From Promethearchaeota archaeon (lineage in GTDB: Archaea; Asgardarchaeota; Lokiarchaeia; Sigynarchaeales; SOKP01): DNA of 12,924 bases. The notes below the pieces were generated by a model. That model did not search any database. It was not told the origin of the DNA and saw nothing but the letters and a program-made list of their open reading frames with translations. Position numbers and translations under genes: made by a program. Position 1 is the first letter of the stretch, and each line of letters starts with the position of its first letter. The DNA is taken from the NCBI GenBank assembly GCA_016839425.1, contig JAEOUI010000146.1:1-12924 (forward strand), written 5' to 3'. Shown in pieces: positions 6,455 through 12,924 of the stretch.

Positions 6455-9157
6455 CTATATAGTTCTTGGAAACAAGAGAACGAACTTGCTTCCTTGAGAA
6501 TGGTCTCCTTCGATTCTATCTTCAACCCAGATTCTTCCACAAAATAATTCTACGATCTTTTTTGTTAAAAGCAATCCAAATCCAATTCCACTCACGCTTC
6601 TATCTTCCTTTATTTCTCTTTGAAAAATCTCGTTTTTTCTTATGTCTTCCACGCCAATTCCATTATCTAAAAATTCTAATTTTATAAAATTTTTATTATC
6701 AACCTTTTGATTTGAGACCCTAACATTAATTTCTATATTGGGTTGAAAATTATGCTTAATAGCATTAAAAAGGAGGTTTTGAAAGATATCAAGCATAAAA
6801 TCGCTTGCTAATACCTTAGCTTCTTCATTTTCCTTTTCCACCTGAATATTTATAGGTCTATCTTGAAATTGTTCTTGAATAAAATCAATCGCAGTTTTTA
6901 ATATTGGTATAAGATTTATACTTTCGAGCGTTATTTCAGATTGTTCAATTTGAGACAATCTTTTAACATTAGATACTAAAAGAGCACCATTTCTCACTTG
7001 GTCTCTGATAAGTCGCAAATTAAATTCCTGCTCCTTTAGATCAGAAGCGTGTTTAATGTAATGTAAGTTAAGTTCGACCGATGATAAAATATTTTGTAAT
7101 ATATTATTAATATCGTGTGTAAAAATGTCTTTATATATTTCATTGAGTCTGTAAGCTTCTCTATACTTTAATTCGGATTCCATTATTTTTTCTTGTGCTC
7201 TTTTTTTTTCATCTATATCGACGGTAGTAGTGAGAATTGCTGGTCGGCCATTGTAAGTAATCATTTTTGAATAAATTTCAACCCAAATGACTTTACCCGA
7301 TTTTGTAATAAATTTATATTGATAGTTATGAATGCCATCCCAATCACCTTCAAATCTTTTTTTATATTTTTCCAACACAAAAGCCCTATCATCCGGATGA
7401 ACTGTTTCGTTAAGCTTTTTTAAGTCCCAATGTCTTGATTCTTCAAATGGATATCCCGAGAGTTCTTGCATCGCTTTATTTGCATATTTTAACCTATCGT
7501 CTTGATATATGCTAATTCCCATTAAAGATTGTTCTGATGTTGCAAGAAATTTTTCTTCAGATTCTCTTAGAAGTTTTATCACATTTATTTCCCGTGATAA
7601 TCCGTAAAATCCCATTTTTCTTCGTTTTGAATCGAATTTAAGATATAAAGCAGTTTCAACAGGCACATGCTTGCCGTGTTTCGTGATTGTATCGAATTCA
7701 AAGATTATTTGTGGTAATTCATTATCCCAAAGAATCTTGCCTTTTTCAATTACTCTATTAATATCTAAAGGATCAATAAGATCTTTTATGTTTAATCCAA
7801 GCATTTCTTCCTCTGAGTATTCTAGCAACTGACAGATTCTCTTATTTACAAATGTGATCGTTTGATATGCATCGATTTCAAAATATGCGTCATAATTTCG
7901 TTCTATAATTTCACGATATTTTTGTTCAGACTCGAGAAGTTCATTGGTTCTTTCTTTTACTCTTTGCTCTAATTCTTCGTTTAACTTCCGAAGGTCGTTT
8001 TCGTATTCCTTAACCTTTTGTTCGGCTTCTTTTCGTTCGGTTATGTCCCTGATCGAATTAATAAATCCGATAACTGCTCCTTCGTCGTTGTAATAATTTT
8101 TTGAAGCTATAGAAACCCAAATATATCCTTTACTAGCTGTTTTTAACCTCAATTCGTAAATTTTATTCGATAAAACTCCTTTTTGCCGCACGCATTTGTA
8201 ATATATTTCTTTTAACCGTTCGAGGTCTTCTGGATAAATTGCTTTAAAAAAACTTGAATTATAATCTAAATCAGCTAATCCTAAGAGTTCTATAAACTGC
8301 GGAGAGGCGTATAAGTAATTTGCTTCCATACCCACAAGAACTATTGCGTCAGAGGTATTTTCAATTATGCTTCGGAACTTTTTCTCTGATTCAATTAATT
8401 TCAACTCTGCTTTGATTTGATCCGAAATGTCTTCGGATACTGTGACAAAACTACCTTTTTCAAACGAAAAAGCAGATGTTTTGAAGTATTTATTCATATT
8501 ATCAGAATAAAACACAAAAGAAGTAGGTTCGAGGGTGTCTATTACTTTTGCATAAATCTCAAGATTTGGAGGCTCTTCAATACCAAAAACATTCGTTACT
8601 AGCTTTCCCACCACATCTTCTCTTTTTAGGGACATTACTTTTTCGAAAATCGGATTTACATCTGTAAATTTATAGTTTATTGGTTGATTTTTTGAATCAT
8701 ATATCATTTCATAAAATACCATGCTGCTAATGGAATATTCAAACAAGTGGCGATAAATTTCTTGTGATTTTTTGATAGATTTCTCAAGACTGTCAAGTTT
8801 CCTCCACCTCCTCAATAGAACTAATATATGATCATCCCTAACAAAAATATATTTAAGTTGGAGTTCGTATTCGATATTTTCATTCTCTTGAATATAGATT
8901 AATTTTTGAGATAGTGGTATTTTTTTTTTCAAGCATTGATTTATATTTTCAGATATTGAAGGATAGTCGTTTAAAAAAAATGTAATGGGCTTTCCTCTCA
9001 TGGAACTCAGATTAATTTCAATTAAATCTTCGGCAGCTCTATTATAATTTTTCAAAATTATTTCTTTTCCAATTTTCTTGCATACAAACGACGGAATGGG
9101 AATTTCATTGAATATTTCGCTTATTTTGTTCGAATTCAAGTTCATACCATCGTTCAT
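6455..9157 (-). CDS. Soluble multi-PAS sensor histidine kinase
   Basis: A 900-residue cytoplasmic kinase without membrane segments. I see five PAS-like units at about 10-118, 134-246, 257-378, 410-526 and 532-655. The third to fifth are clearest, each opening with SExKF/YR and closing with a DIT/SRE/VDI strand. A charged coiled coil (376-412) links units three and four. The dimerisation helix carries the phospho-acceptor box FTHDINNILQN, with His681. The ATPase domain has an N-box NLLFNAIKHN (794-803), G1 DNGIG (831-835), G2 GIGFGLLL (857-864) and G3 GSKFVLLFP (889-897). All catalytic motifs are intact, so it should autophosphorylate on His681 in response to ligands or redox state sensed by PAS units. 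No response regulator lies in the window, so the partner is unknown. ATG 9157 lacks a clear ribosome binding site; an in-frame ATG four codons on is an alternative. It stops 141 bp before the SIR2 gene. Confidence 0.9.
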   Translation of the reverse strand: MNDGMNLNSNKISEIFNEIPIPSFVCKKIGKEIILKNYNRAAEDLIEINLSSMRGKPITFFLNDYPSISENINQCLKKKIPLSQKLIYIQENENIEYELQLKYIFVRDDHILVLLRRWRKLDSLEKSIKKSQEIYRHLFEYSISSMVFYEMIYDSKNQPINYKFTDVNPIFEKVMSLKREDVVGKLVTNVFGIEEPPNLEIYAKVIDTLEPTSFVFYSDNMNKYFKTSAFSFEKGSFVTVSEDISDQIKAELKLIESEKKFRSIIENTSDAIVLVGMEANYLYASPQFIELLGLADLDYNSSFFKAIYPEDLERLKEIYYKCVRQKGVLSNKIYELRLKTASKGYIWVSIASKNYYNDEGAVIGFINSIRDITERKEAEQKVKEYENDLRKLNEELEQRVKERTNELLESEQKYREIIERNYDAYFEIDAYQTITFVNKRICQLLEYSEEEMLGLNIKDLIDPLDINRVIEKGKILWDNELPQIIFEFDTITKHGKHVPVETALYLKFDSKRRKMGFYGLSREINVIKLLRESEEKFLATSEQSLMGISIYQDDRLKYANKAMQELSGYPFEESRHWDLKKLNETVHPDDRAFVLEKYKKRFEGDWDGIHNYQYKFITKSGKVIWVEIYSKMITYNGRPAILTTTVDIDEKKRAQEKIMESELKYREAYRLNEIYKDIFTHDINNILQNILSSVELNLHYIKHASDLKEQEFNLRLIRDQVRNGALLVSNVKRLSQIEQSEITLESINLIPILKTAIDFIQEQFQDRPINIQVEKENEEAKVLASDFMLDIFQNLLFNAIKHNFQPNIEINVRVSNQKVDNKNFIKLEFLDNGIGVEDIRKNEIFQREIKEDRSVSGIGFGLLLTKKIVELFCGRIWVEDRIEGDHSQGSKFVLLFPRTI

Positions 9158-9440
9158 GTTTAGGATGCCTTTTATTAATTTCTATTGCATTATAGGTTGA
9201 GAAATCAGGGAGCATAATGTTCCTATTTTTAATCATAAATATTTTTATTATTATATTTATGTTTTTGTCAACGATTTTGGAACTCATTATTATGAAAAAT
9301 GAAAAAGAGAAATTCGCCTTTAATCGCATCCATAAATTATTTTAGATGTCCTAAATCGTTCAACATTAAATTCTTACTTTTTCTTTTCCTATATTCTTTC
9401 TTGAGTATAAAAATAGTTTCGATCGTTTTAAATATCATTG

Positions 9441-9447
9441 TATATAA
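9441..9447 (+). promoter_or_regulatory. TATA-like box for the 3-hydroxyacyl-CoA dehydrogenase gene
   Basis: TATATAA stands out in this spacer and would start transcription near 9470, leaving a leader of about 100 nt. It sits exactly at the centre of an 8-bp inverted repeat (9417-9424 and 9465-9472), an arrangement that could serve a repressor or activator. TATA-like AGTATAAAAATAG (9403-9415) is an alternative. Confidence 0.4.
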
Positions 9448-9553
9448 GTTAATCTAATACAAAAGATCGAAAGAAATTCGAAATTCAAAAGTCAAGAAAT
9501 TTTAATGGTTTTAGTATCATGTTATTAAAATCGTATAGTTACTTTAAGAAATC

Positions 9554-9559
9554 GAGGTG
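9554..9559 (+). promoter_or_regulatory. Ribosome binding site of the 3-hydroxyacyl-CoA dehydrogenase gene
   Basis: GAGGTG lies eight bases before ATG 9568 and complements the archaeal 16S rRNA 3' end (CACCTCC). It fixes the start codon. Confidence 0.75.
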
Positions 9560-9567
9560 GGCTCTAA

Positions 9568-10800
9568 ATGAACGAGGCTAATCTCGTAAAAAATGTGACG
9601 GTTATTGGTGCGGGGCATCAAGGGCACGCAATAGCTCAGGGCGCCTTGTTAGGTGATTTTGACAAAGTAGTTCTCAATAGCACCTCGATGGCATCCATTG
9701 AAAAGGGAGTAGAAAGAATTTTATACAGTCAATCCTATGGCATAAAGTTATTGGAACAGAAAGGATTCTTAAAAGAAGGTCAAAATTCCCATACTCTTAT
9801 GAAGAAACTCGTATTAGAAGATGACTTGGAAAAAGCCGTAATAAACGCTGATCTAGTAATAGAATGCGCCTATGAAAAAATGGAAATAAAAAAAAAAATC
9901 TTCGAGACGCTTGGAAAATTTAGTCCACAACATGCAATTCTTGCAACAAATACTTCTACAATGAGTATCACGAGAATTGCAAGAGTTTCAGGTAGAGAAG
10001 AAAGAGTTGTGGGAATGCATTTTCTCAATCCTCTTGGGTCAAGGTTAGTGGAAATAACGCTTGGCGATAATACATCAGATGAAACAGTAAAAATAGCAAA
10101 ATCAGTAATACAGAAAATTATTTGCCTTAATGGTAGGAGGAAAGTTGTCACGCTTCAAAAGGAATCTCCAGGATTTGTCGTTAATCGGATCGTGGGCACT
10201 ATTGAACTCTACTTTAATTGGTGTATTGGTGAAGTTATCAAATATGGCATACCCTTTGAAGAGCTAGATGCGGATGTAATTCACTTCATGCCGAAAGGAA
10301 TGTGCAAGATGTGCGATTTGATGGGTATAGACACGCTTTACAATTCCTTTAAGTATCTCGAAGAAAATCTTTCTCCCGATTTTAAACCGTGTGAAATATT
10401 TCAATCGCTAATAAAACAAGGGAGGTTAGGAAAAAAGGTAGGAAAAGGATTTTACGACTGGTCGCAAGGAGAACCTAAGATCGATAGAACTAAGAAAGCA
10501 AGAATTGTCAATTCAGCGTTAATTCGAGCGATTTTATTGAATGAAGCATGTAAGATATTAGAGGAAAATATCGTCAGCGATCCGAAAGAGATTGACATGG
10601 CTGTTTACGAAGGGTATAACATGCCTGGACCTTTTTCTAATGGAATTAAGCAATACAAGAACTATTCAAGGTTATTAAGCGCGTTTTCAAAAGAAAATGG
10701 TTTGAAATATCTTGAACCGTGTCAACTTTTACGAACAGGTGAATTCCTAAAAAGATTAAATACGAAGAGAGCAAATAAAATCATAGAACTATCACTATGA
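9568..10800 (+). CDS. 3-hydroxyacyl-CoA dehydrogenase, NAD-dependent, without fused enoyl-CoA hydratase
   Basis: A 410-residue protein that oxidises (3S)-3-hydroxyacyl-CoA to 3-oxoacyl-CoA with NAD+, a step of beta-oxidation or, in reverse, of acyl-CoA synthesis. The N-terminal Rossmann domain opens with VTVIGAGHQGHAIAQ (10-24), where GAGxxG is kept but the usual TM is HQ. The catalytic set is complete: Ser130 in NTSTMSIT, His151 in MHFLNP, Glu162 in LVEI and Asn206 in PGFVVNRI. A first C-terminal helical domain ends with GRLGKKVGKGFYDW (285-298). A second, more divergent one (about 310-400) repeats it, as in the C-terminal part of FadB-like enzymes, but no crotonase domain is attached. Where the family normally has MGPFELADLVGLD this protein has KGMCKMCDLMGID, with a Cys246/Cys249 pair. 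Start chosen from GAGGTG eight bases upstream. It stands alone between a divergent and a convergent neighbour, so no thiolase or hydratase partner is visible. Confidence 0.88.
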   Translation: MNEANLVKNVTVIGAGHQGHAIAQGALLGDFDKVVLNSTSMASIEKGVERILYSQSYGIKLLEQKGFLKEGQNSHTLMKKLVLEDDLEKAVINADLVIECAYEKMEIKKKIFETLGKFSPQHAILATNTSTMSITRIARVSGREERVVGMHFLNPLGSRLVEITLGDNTSDETVKIAKSVIQKIICLNGRRKVVTLQKESPGFVVNRIVGTIELYFNWCIGEVIKYGIPFEELDADVIHFMPKGMCKMCDLMGIDTLYNSFKYLEENLSPDFKPCEIFQSLIKQGRLGKKVGKGFYDWSQGEPKIDRTKKARIVNSALIRAILLNEACKILEENIVSDPKEIDMAVYEGYNMPGPFSNGIKQYKNYSRLLSAFSKENGLKYLEPCQLLRTGEFLKRLNTKRANKIIELSL

Positions 10801-10845
10801 TCAAAAAATATTTAAAAATTTAAACCAAAAGTTAAAGAGAAAATA

Positions 10846-10852
10846 TTTTTTT
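10846..10852 (+). terminator. T7 tract after the dehydrogenase gene
   Basis: AAATATTTTTTTGAG lies about 46 nt after the TGA stop on the plus strand, followed by further T-rich runs to 10868. This is a typical archaeal oligo-T terminator without an upstream hairpin. Confidence 0.5.
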
Positions 10853-10873
10853 GAGATTTTAATTCTTTTCTGT

Positions 10874-10896
10874 TTGACTTACCTAGGGTAGGTCAA
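10874..10896. repeat. Imperfect 23-bp dyad with 3-nt centre in convergent spacer
   Basis: The arms TTGACTTACC (10874-10883) and GGTAGGTCAA (10887-10896) pair at nine of ten positions plus one T-G pair, around a TAG centre. It is the most GC-rich patch of the spacer. As RNA it would form a hairpin in either direction; as DNA it could be a dimeric protein site. Its place just after the T7 tract fits a role at transcript ends, but no function is shown. Confidence 0.45.
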
Positions 10897-11024
10897 TATT
10901 GCATAAATTAATGAATCATTCTTGTTCTTGATGTTGTGAAATATAATTTTGAATAATAAATAACCATATAAGTCAATCGTGAAAATGGATAATATGTTTG
11001 ATCTTTAGATAAATGTTTAAAATG

Positions 11025-11034
11025 AAAAAAAAAA
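11025..11034 (-). terminator. T10 tract after metF
   Basis: On the minus strand TTCTTTCTTTTTTTTTTCAT starts about 30 nt past the metF stop (11072). The uninterrupted T10 is the strongest archaeal-type terminator signal in the window and should end the metV-metF transcript. Confidence 0.6.
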
Positions 11035-11071
11035 GAAAGAATATTTTGAATTGTTTCAATCGACTAAAACT

Positions 11072-12001
11072 CTAGCCCTTTACAACTTCAACGAGTTTTG
11101 GAAAAATTCTTGGATAATGGACGGCCATGCAATGCACACCCGCTAGAAGCTTCTTGGCTTTTAGTTCAGTGATGAAAGGTTTAAAGAACTCATAATTCAT
11201 TTGATCGTAAGCATCTTTTTGTTGTTTCTTGTCAGTAATCTCCGTTTTAACGCTCTTCCATTTCGCAAGGATGTCCTTTGGCACATCAACACCAGGCACG
11301 AACATATCAAATCCTTTAGCAATGGCATAACTCTTCATTGGAAAGATGCCAAGCAACACGGGTACTTTGTATTTTTGGATCGCTGTTAAGAACTCAATAG
11401 TCCTATCAAGGTCGTAAACGACTTGCGTTTGAATGAACTCGCATCCAGCCTCGGCTTTTCTTCCAACCTTTAAAATTTCCGGTTCCATCGGGTCTGAGTT
11501 GGGATTCGCAGCACCTCCCACGTGTAGTTGTGGAGGGTGTTCGATATCCTTTCCATTGATCTTACCAGTATCGACCATTTCTCTTACGAGTTTTACTAAT
11601 GTTGCAGAATCTAGGTCAAAAACAGGCTTTGATTCAGGCATATCACCCATATTTGGATGATCTCCCGTGAGCGAAAGAATGTTATGTATGCCCAATGCTT
11701 CCGCACCCATAATCATTCCGGCAATTCCTAATTTATTTACATCTCTGGTTGTTTGTTGCCATATGCATTCCAGTCCTGCTTCTCTTTGGACTATAGCTGA
11801 AGCCGCTAAGCTATTGATCGTGACTATTCCAAGAGGACTGTCAGTCACATTCGCAGCAATTACATAGGGCGCCATCTCTTTTGCTTCTTGCACTAAGTGA
11901 GATAAATCACAGGTTTTTTCAGGTTCTAGCTCTCCAGTAAGAACGAAATCGCCTTTTAAAAGTGCTTCTCCGAGTTTTGAATAGGTTTTTCTTTCCGCCA
12001 A
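11072..12001 (-). CDS. metF: 5,10-methylenetetrahydrofolate reductase, catalytic flavin subunit
   Basis: A TIM-barrel FAD enzyme that reduces 5,10-methylene-H4F to 5-methyl-H4F, the last step of the H4F methyl branch of the Wood-Ljungdahl pathway and a methyl source for corrinoid proteins. By alignment with E. coli MTHFR, the catalytic Glu lies in LTGELEP, the folate-contacting Asp in LSLTGDHP, and the Gln in EFIQTQ. PVLLGIFPM and the C-terminal GVHCMAVHY are typical. Length (about 310 aa) is normal. I prefer the TTG at 12001 because a perfect GGAGGTGA (12014-12007) ends five bases before it. ATG 12016 would add MEVSE, but that ATG overlaps the ribosome binding site and has none of its own. 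The gene is coupled to metV upstream, its usual partner in acetogen-type MetVF complexes. The electron donor (ferredoxin, NADH or an Hdr-like complex) cannot be read here. GC content is visibly higher than in genes to the left. Confidence 0.93.
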   Translation of the reverse strand: MAERKTYSKLGEALLKGDFVLTGELEPEKTCDLSHLVQEAKEMAPYVIAANVTDSPLGIVTINSLAASAIVQREAGLECIWQQTTRDVNKLGIAGMIMGAEALGIHNILSLTGDHPNMGDMPESKPVFDLDSATLVKLVREMVDTGKINGKDIEHPPQLHVGGAANPNSDPMEPEILKVGRKAEAGCEFIQTQVVYDLDRTIEFLTAIQKYKVPVLLGIFPMKSYAIAKGFDMFVPGVDVPKDILAKWKSVKTEITDKKQQKDAYDQMNYEFFKPFITELKAKKLLAGVHCMAVHYPRIFPKLVEVVKG

Positions 12002-12006
12002 TTCAC

Positions 12007-12014
12007 TCACCTCC
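12007..12014 (-). promoter_or_regulatory. metF ribosome binding site embedded in the metV stop
   Basis: GGAGGTGA is a full match to the archaeal anti-Shine-Dalgarno. The same bases finish metV (TGG AGG TGA gives Trp-Arg-stop). Ribosomes ending metV therefore finish on the metF ribosome binding site, with TTG 12001 five bases further on. Confidence 0.7.
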
Positions 12015-12672
12015 ATAATACTTCTCGTTGATGACCAGAATCACTCCAATCAACGGGATCTCTCAGTTTTGAATATAAATCCAAGCGACCTAATTCTTTT
12101 AACCTGTTGTAGATAAGGACCCAACCACAATCTTTTTCGTAGTTGCCTACTTCACATTTACCTCTAACCATACCTCCGCACGGTCCGTTCATTAAAGATT
12201 TTGCGCAGGTAGTAATAGGACAAATTCCGCCCGTCTCGTTAAGCAAGCAAGCGCCACAACCACGGCATCTCATATAAAACCTTCCAATTCGTTCGGTCAT
12301 ACCCATAAATTCAGTATTAGTACCAATGAACACTGGAATTTCAGGATGCTTCTTGGCAAGCACGCCCGTAATGCTGGCAACGCCAAGACCGCAACTCAAG
12401 GTGAGTATGGCGTCAGTATTGCTTAGATCTTCTTCTATCTTTCGAAAATCTTTCATCATAACTCTATTATCGCACACTTCTTCGGGTACGATAACGGTCG
12501 TGATTTCAAACCCTTGTTCTTTGAGTTTTTGGGCCATTTCTTCTGCGCCTTCAGTCCCTCCCGTTTGGCACATAGCTGCGCAGGAACCACAAGAAACAAT
12601 GGTTATTTTTTTTGCTCCTTTTATGGCACTAAGAACTTCCTCAAAGGGCTTTTTGGTCGTTATTATTGTCAT
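12007..12672 (-). CDS. metV: MetV, zinc/Fe-S partner subunit of methylenetetrahydrofolate reductase
   Basis: A 221-residue MTHFR_C-type protein that pairs with MetF in acetogens and other H4F Wood-Ljungdahl organisms, where it is thought to carry metal clusters and pass electrons to the flavin subunit. The N-terminal part has CGSCAAMC (C28, C31, C35), C67 and C94. The C-terminal part is Cys-rich: CRGCGAC (C136, C139, C142), C151, C156, C165 in NGPCGG, C173 and C182. NGPCGGMVRGKCEV and the closing WxLIYxRLxELG are family hallmarks. The spacing suggests one or more Fe-S clusters plus zinc. ATG 12672 follows a weak GAGAGAAAATAAA leader. It is first in a two-gene operon with metF, and a divergent promoter region lies upstream. 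Identification is strong; cluster content and electron donor are inferred from the family. Confidence 0.93.
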   Translation of the reverse strand: MTIITTKKPFEEVLSAIKGAKKITIVSCGSCAAMCQTGGTEGAEEMAQKLKEQGFEITTVIVPEEVCDNRVMMKDFRKIEEDLSNTDAILTLSCGLGVASITGVLAKKHPEIPVFIGTNTEFMGMTERIGRFYMRCRGCGACLLNETGGICPITTCAKSLMNGPCGGMVRGKCEVGNYEKDCGWVLIYNRLKELGRLDLYSKLRDPVDWSDSGHQREVLWR

Positions 12673-12722
12673 TTTATTTTCTCTCGATTGATTAAATTAA
12701 ATAATATTATGTAGGAAAATTT

Positions 12723-12808
12723 GCGAAATATTTAATATTTTATTGAAATTTCGAAATTATGTGTGTCGAAATCGATCACTAATTTTTCGAATCTTTATAA
12801 TATTTCGC
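12723..12808. promoter_or_regulatory. Divergent promoter region with symmetric inverted repeat
   Basis: A perfect 10-bp inverted repeat (GCGAAATATT 12723-12732, AATATTTCGC 12799-12808) flanks the centre of the spacer between metV and the right-hand gene. Each arm reads AATATTTCGC outward and overlaps an AT-rich TATA-like stretch (TTTATAATA at 12794-12802 on plus; AAAATATTAAATA at 12731-12743 on minus). Between them lies a 12-bp perfect palindrome, AATTTCGAAATT (12747-12758). This fits a shared operator/promoter pair, but the role is inferred. Confidence 0.4.
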
Positions 12809-12869
12809 CTAAATAATGGTGAGATATGTTAATGGATTGTATAGAGACTATTAGAGAGAGTTGATAATA

Positions 12870-12924
12870 ATGGTAAAAACTTATAAATCCAAAATATATA
12901 AAAATGACAAGAAGAATTTTTTTA
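12870..12924 (+). CDS. Start of an unidentified divergent gene, cut by window edge
   Basis: ATG 12870 opens a frame that stays open to the window end (18 codons, MVKTYKSKIYKNDKKNFF). A purine-rich GAGAGAG lies 9-15 bases upstream as a possible ribosome binding site, and a TATA-like TTTATAATA lies about 75 bp upstream. The Lys-rich start is plausible for an AT-rich archaeon, but too little is visible to name it or be sure it is a gene. Confidence 0.4.
   Translation, partial: MVKTYKSKIYKNDKKNFF

Larger units (their letters stand above)
9158..9567. other. 410-bp AT-rich divergent intergenic region
   Basis: The spacer between the kinase gene (minus) and the dehydrogenase gene (plus) has no convincing gene. 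Several AT-rich TATA-like stretches occur, including GTATATAAG at 9440-9448 toward the dehydrogenase and AAATATTTATG near 9240 toward the kinase. It also holds an 8-bp inverted repeat (TTTCGATC 9417-9424, GATCGAAA 9465-9472) and a tandem GAAATTC (9473-9486). No tRNA, C/D-box RNA or CRISPR-like repeat was recognised. Confidence 0.6.
10801..11071. other. 271-bp convergent intergenic region
   Basis: The spacer separates the dehydrogenase stop from the metF stop. It holds a T-tract for each direction and one 23-bp imperfect dyad, listed separately. No open frame with a good start was seen, and no RNA gene was recognised. Confidence 0.55.

Noticed and set aside
9105..9329. A 74-codon minus-strand frame overlapping the kinase start
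   Set aside because: It is low-complexity (Ile, Lys, Asn, Phe rich), overlaps the kinase N-terminus in another frame and has no ribosome binding site; most likely a by-product of AT-rich DNA.
9870..10151. A 93-codon minus-strand frame inside the dehydrogenase gene
   Set aside because: It is antisense to conserved catalytic motifs of the dehydrogenase and reads as a hydrophobic shadow.
12326..12714. Two plus-strand frames of 121 and 66 codons over metV
   Set aside because: Both are antisense to metV, whose Cys motifs and family hallmarks are clear; neither has a ribosome binding site or recognisable product.
1..12924. CRISPR array, transposon ends, integrase or attachment sites near the SIR2/methylase pair
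   Set aside because: I found no regularly spaced repeats, terminal inverted repeats, transposase-like frames or tRNA fragments on either strand.

Overview
The window is AT-rich (clearly richer in A+T between genes) and reads as archaeal chromosome. The evidence is TATA-like boxes upstream of genes, oligo-T tracts instead of hairpin terminators, strong GGAGGTGA/GAGGTG ribosome binding sites, an archaeal-style Hsp20, a soluble multi-PAS histidine kinase with a THDINN H-box, a stand-alone short 'core' methionine synthase, and a HAD-type 3-hydroxyacyl-CoA dehydrogenase beside a bacterial-type MetV/MetF pair. That mix fits an Asgard (Promethearchaeota, Lokiarchaeia-like) genome best. This is an inference: no rRNA, tRNA or ribosomal protein is present to confirm it.

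Layout. Positions 1-9157 hold five genes, all on the minus strand. In transcription order they are: a 5-PAS histidine kinase (9157-6455), a SIR2-domain protein with a long helical C-terminus (6313-3731), an N6-adenine DNA methyltransferase with a TaqI/Eco57I-like specificity region (3645-1711), a core MetE methionine synthase (1675-617), and an Hsp20-type chaperone cut by the left edge (465-<1). Oligo-T tracts follow the SIR2, methyltransferase and metE genes, so they may be mostly separate units rather than one operon. A 410-bp AT-rich spacer then separates the kinase from a plus-strand 3-hydroxyacyl-CoA dehydrogenase (9568-10800). A 271-bp convergent spacer with T-tracts for both directions and a 23-bp dyad leads to the tightly coupled metV-metF pair on the minus strand (12672-11072). 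At the right edge a divergent plus-strand gene probably starts at 12870, across a spacer with symmetric inverted repeats.

How the genes relate. MetV-MetF makes 5-methyl-tetrahydrofolate, the last step of the methyl branch of the H4F Wood-Ljungdahl pathway. The core MetE transfers a methyl group (in known relatives from a methylated corrinoid protein) to homocysteine. The dehydrogenase belongs to beta-oxidation or acyl-CoA metabolism. The SIR2 protein next to an orphan DNA methyltransferase is the most defence-like part of the window and the best candidate for an undescribed system. No transposase, integrase, CRISPR array, tRNA or rRNA was seen.
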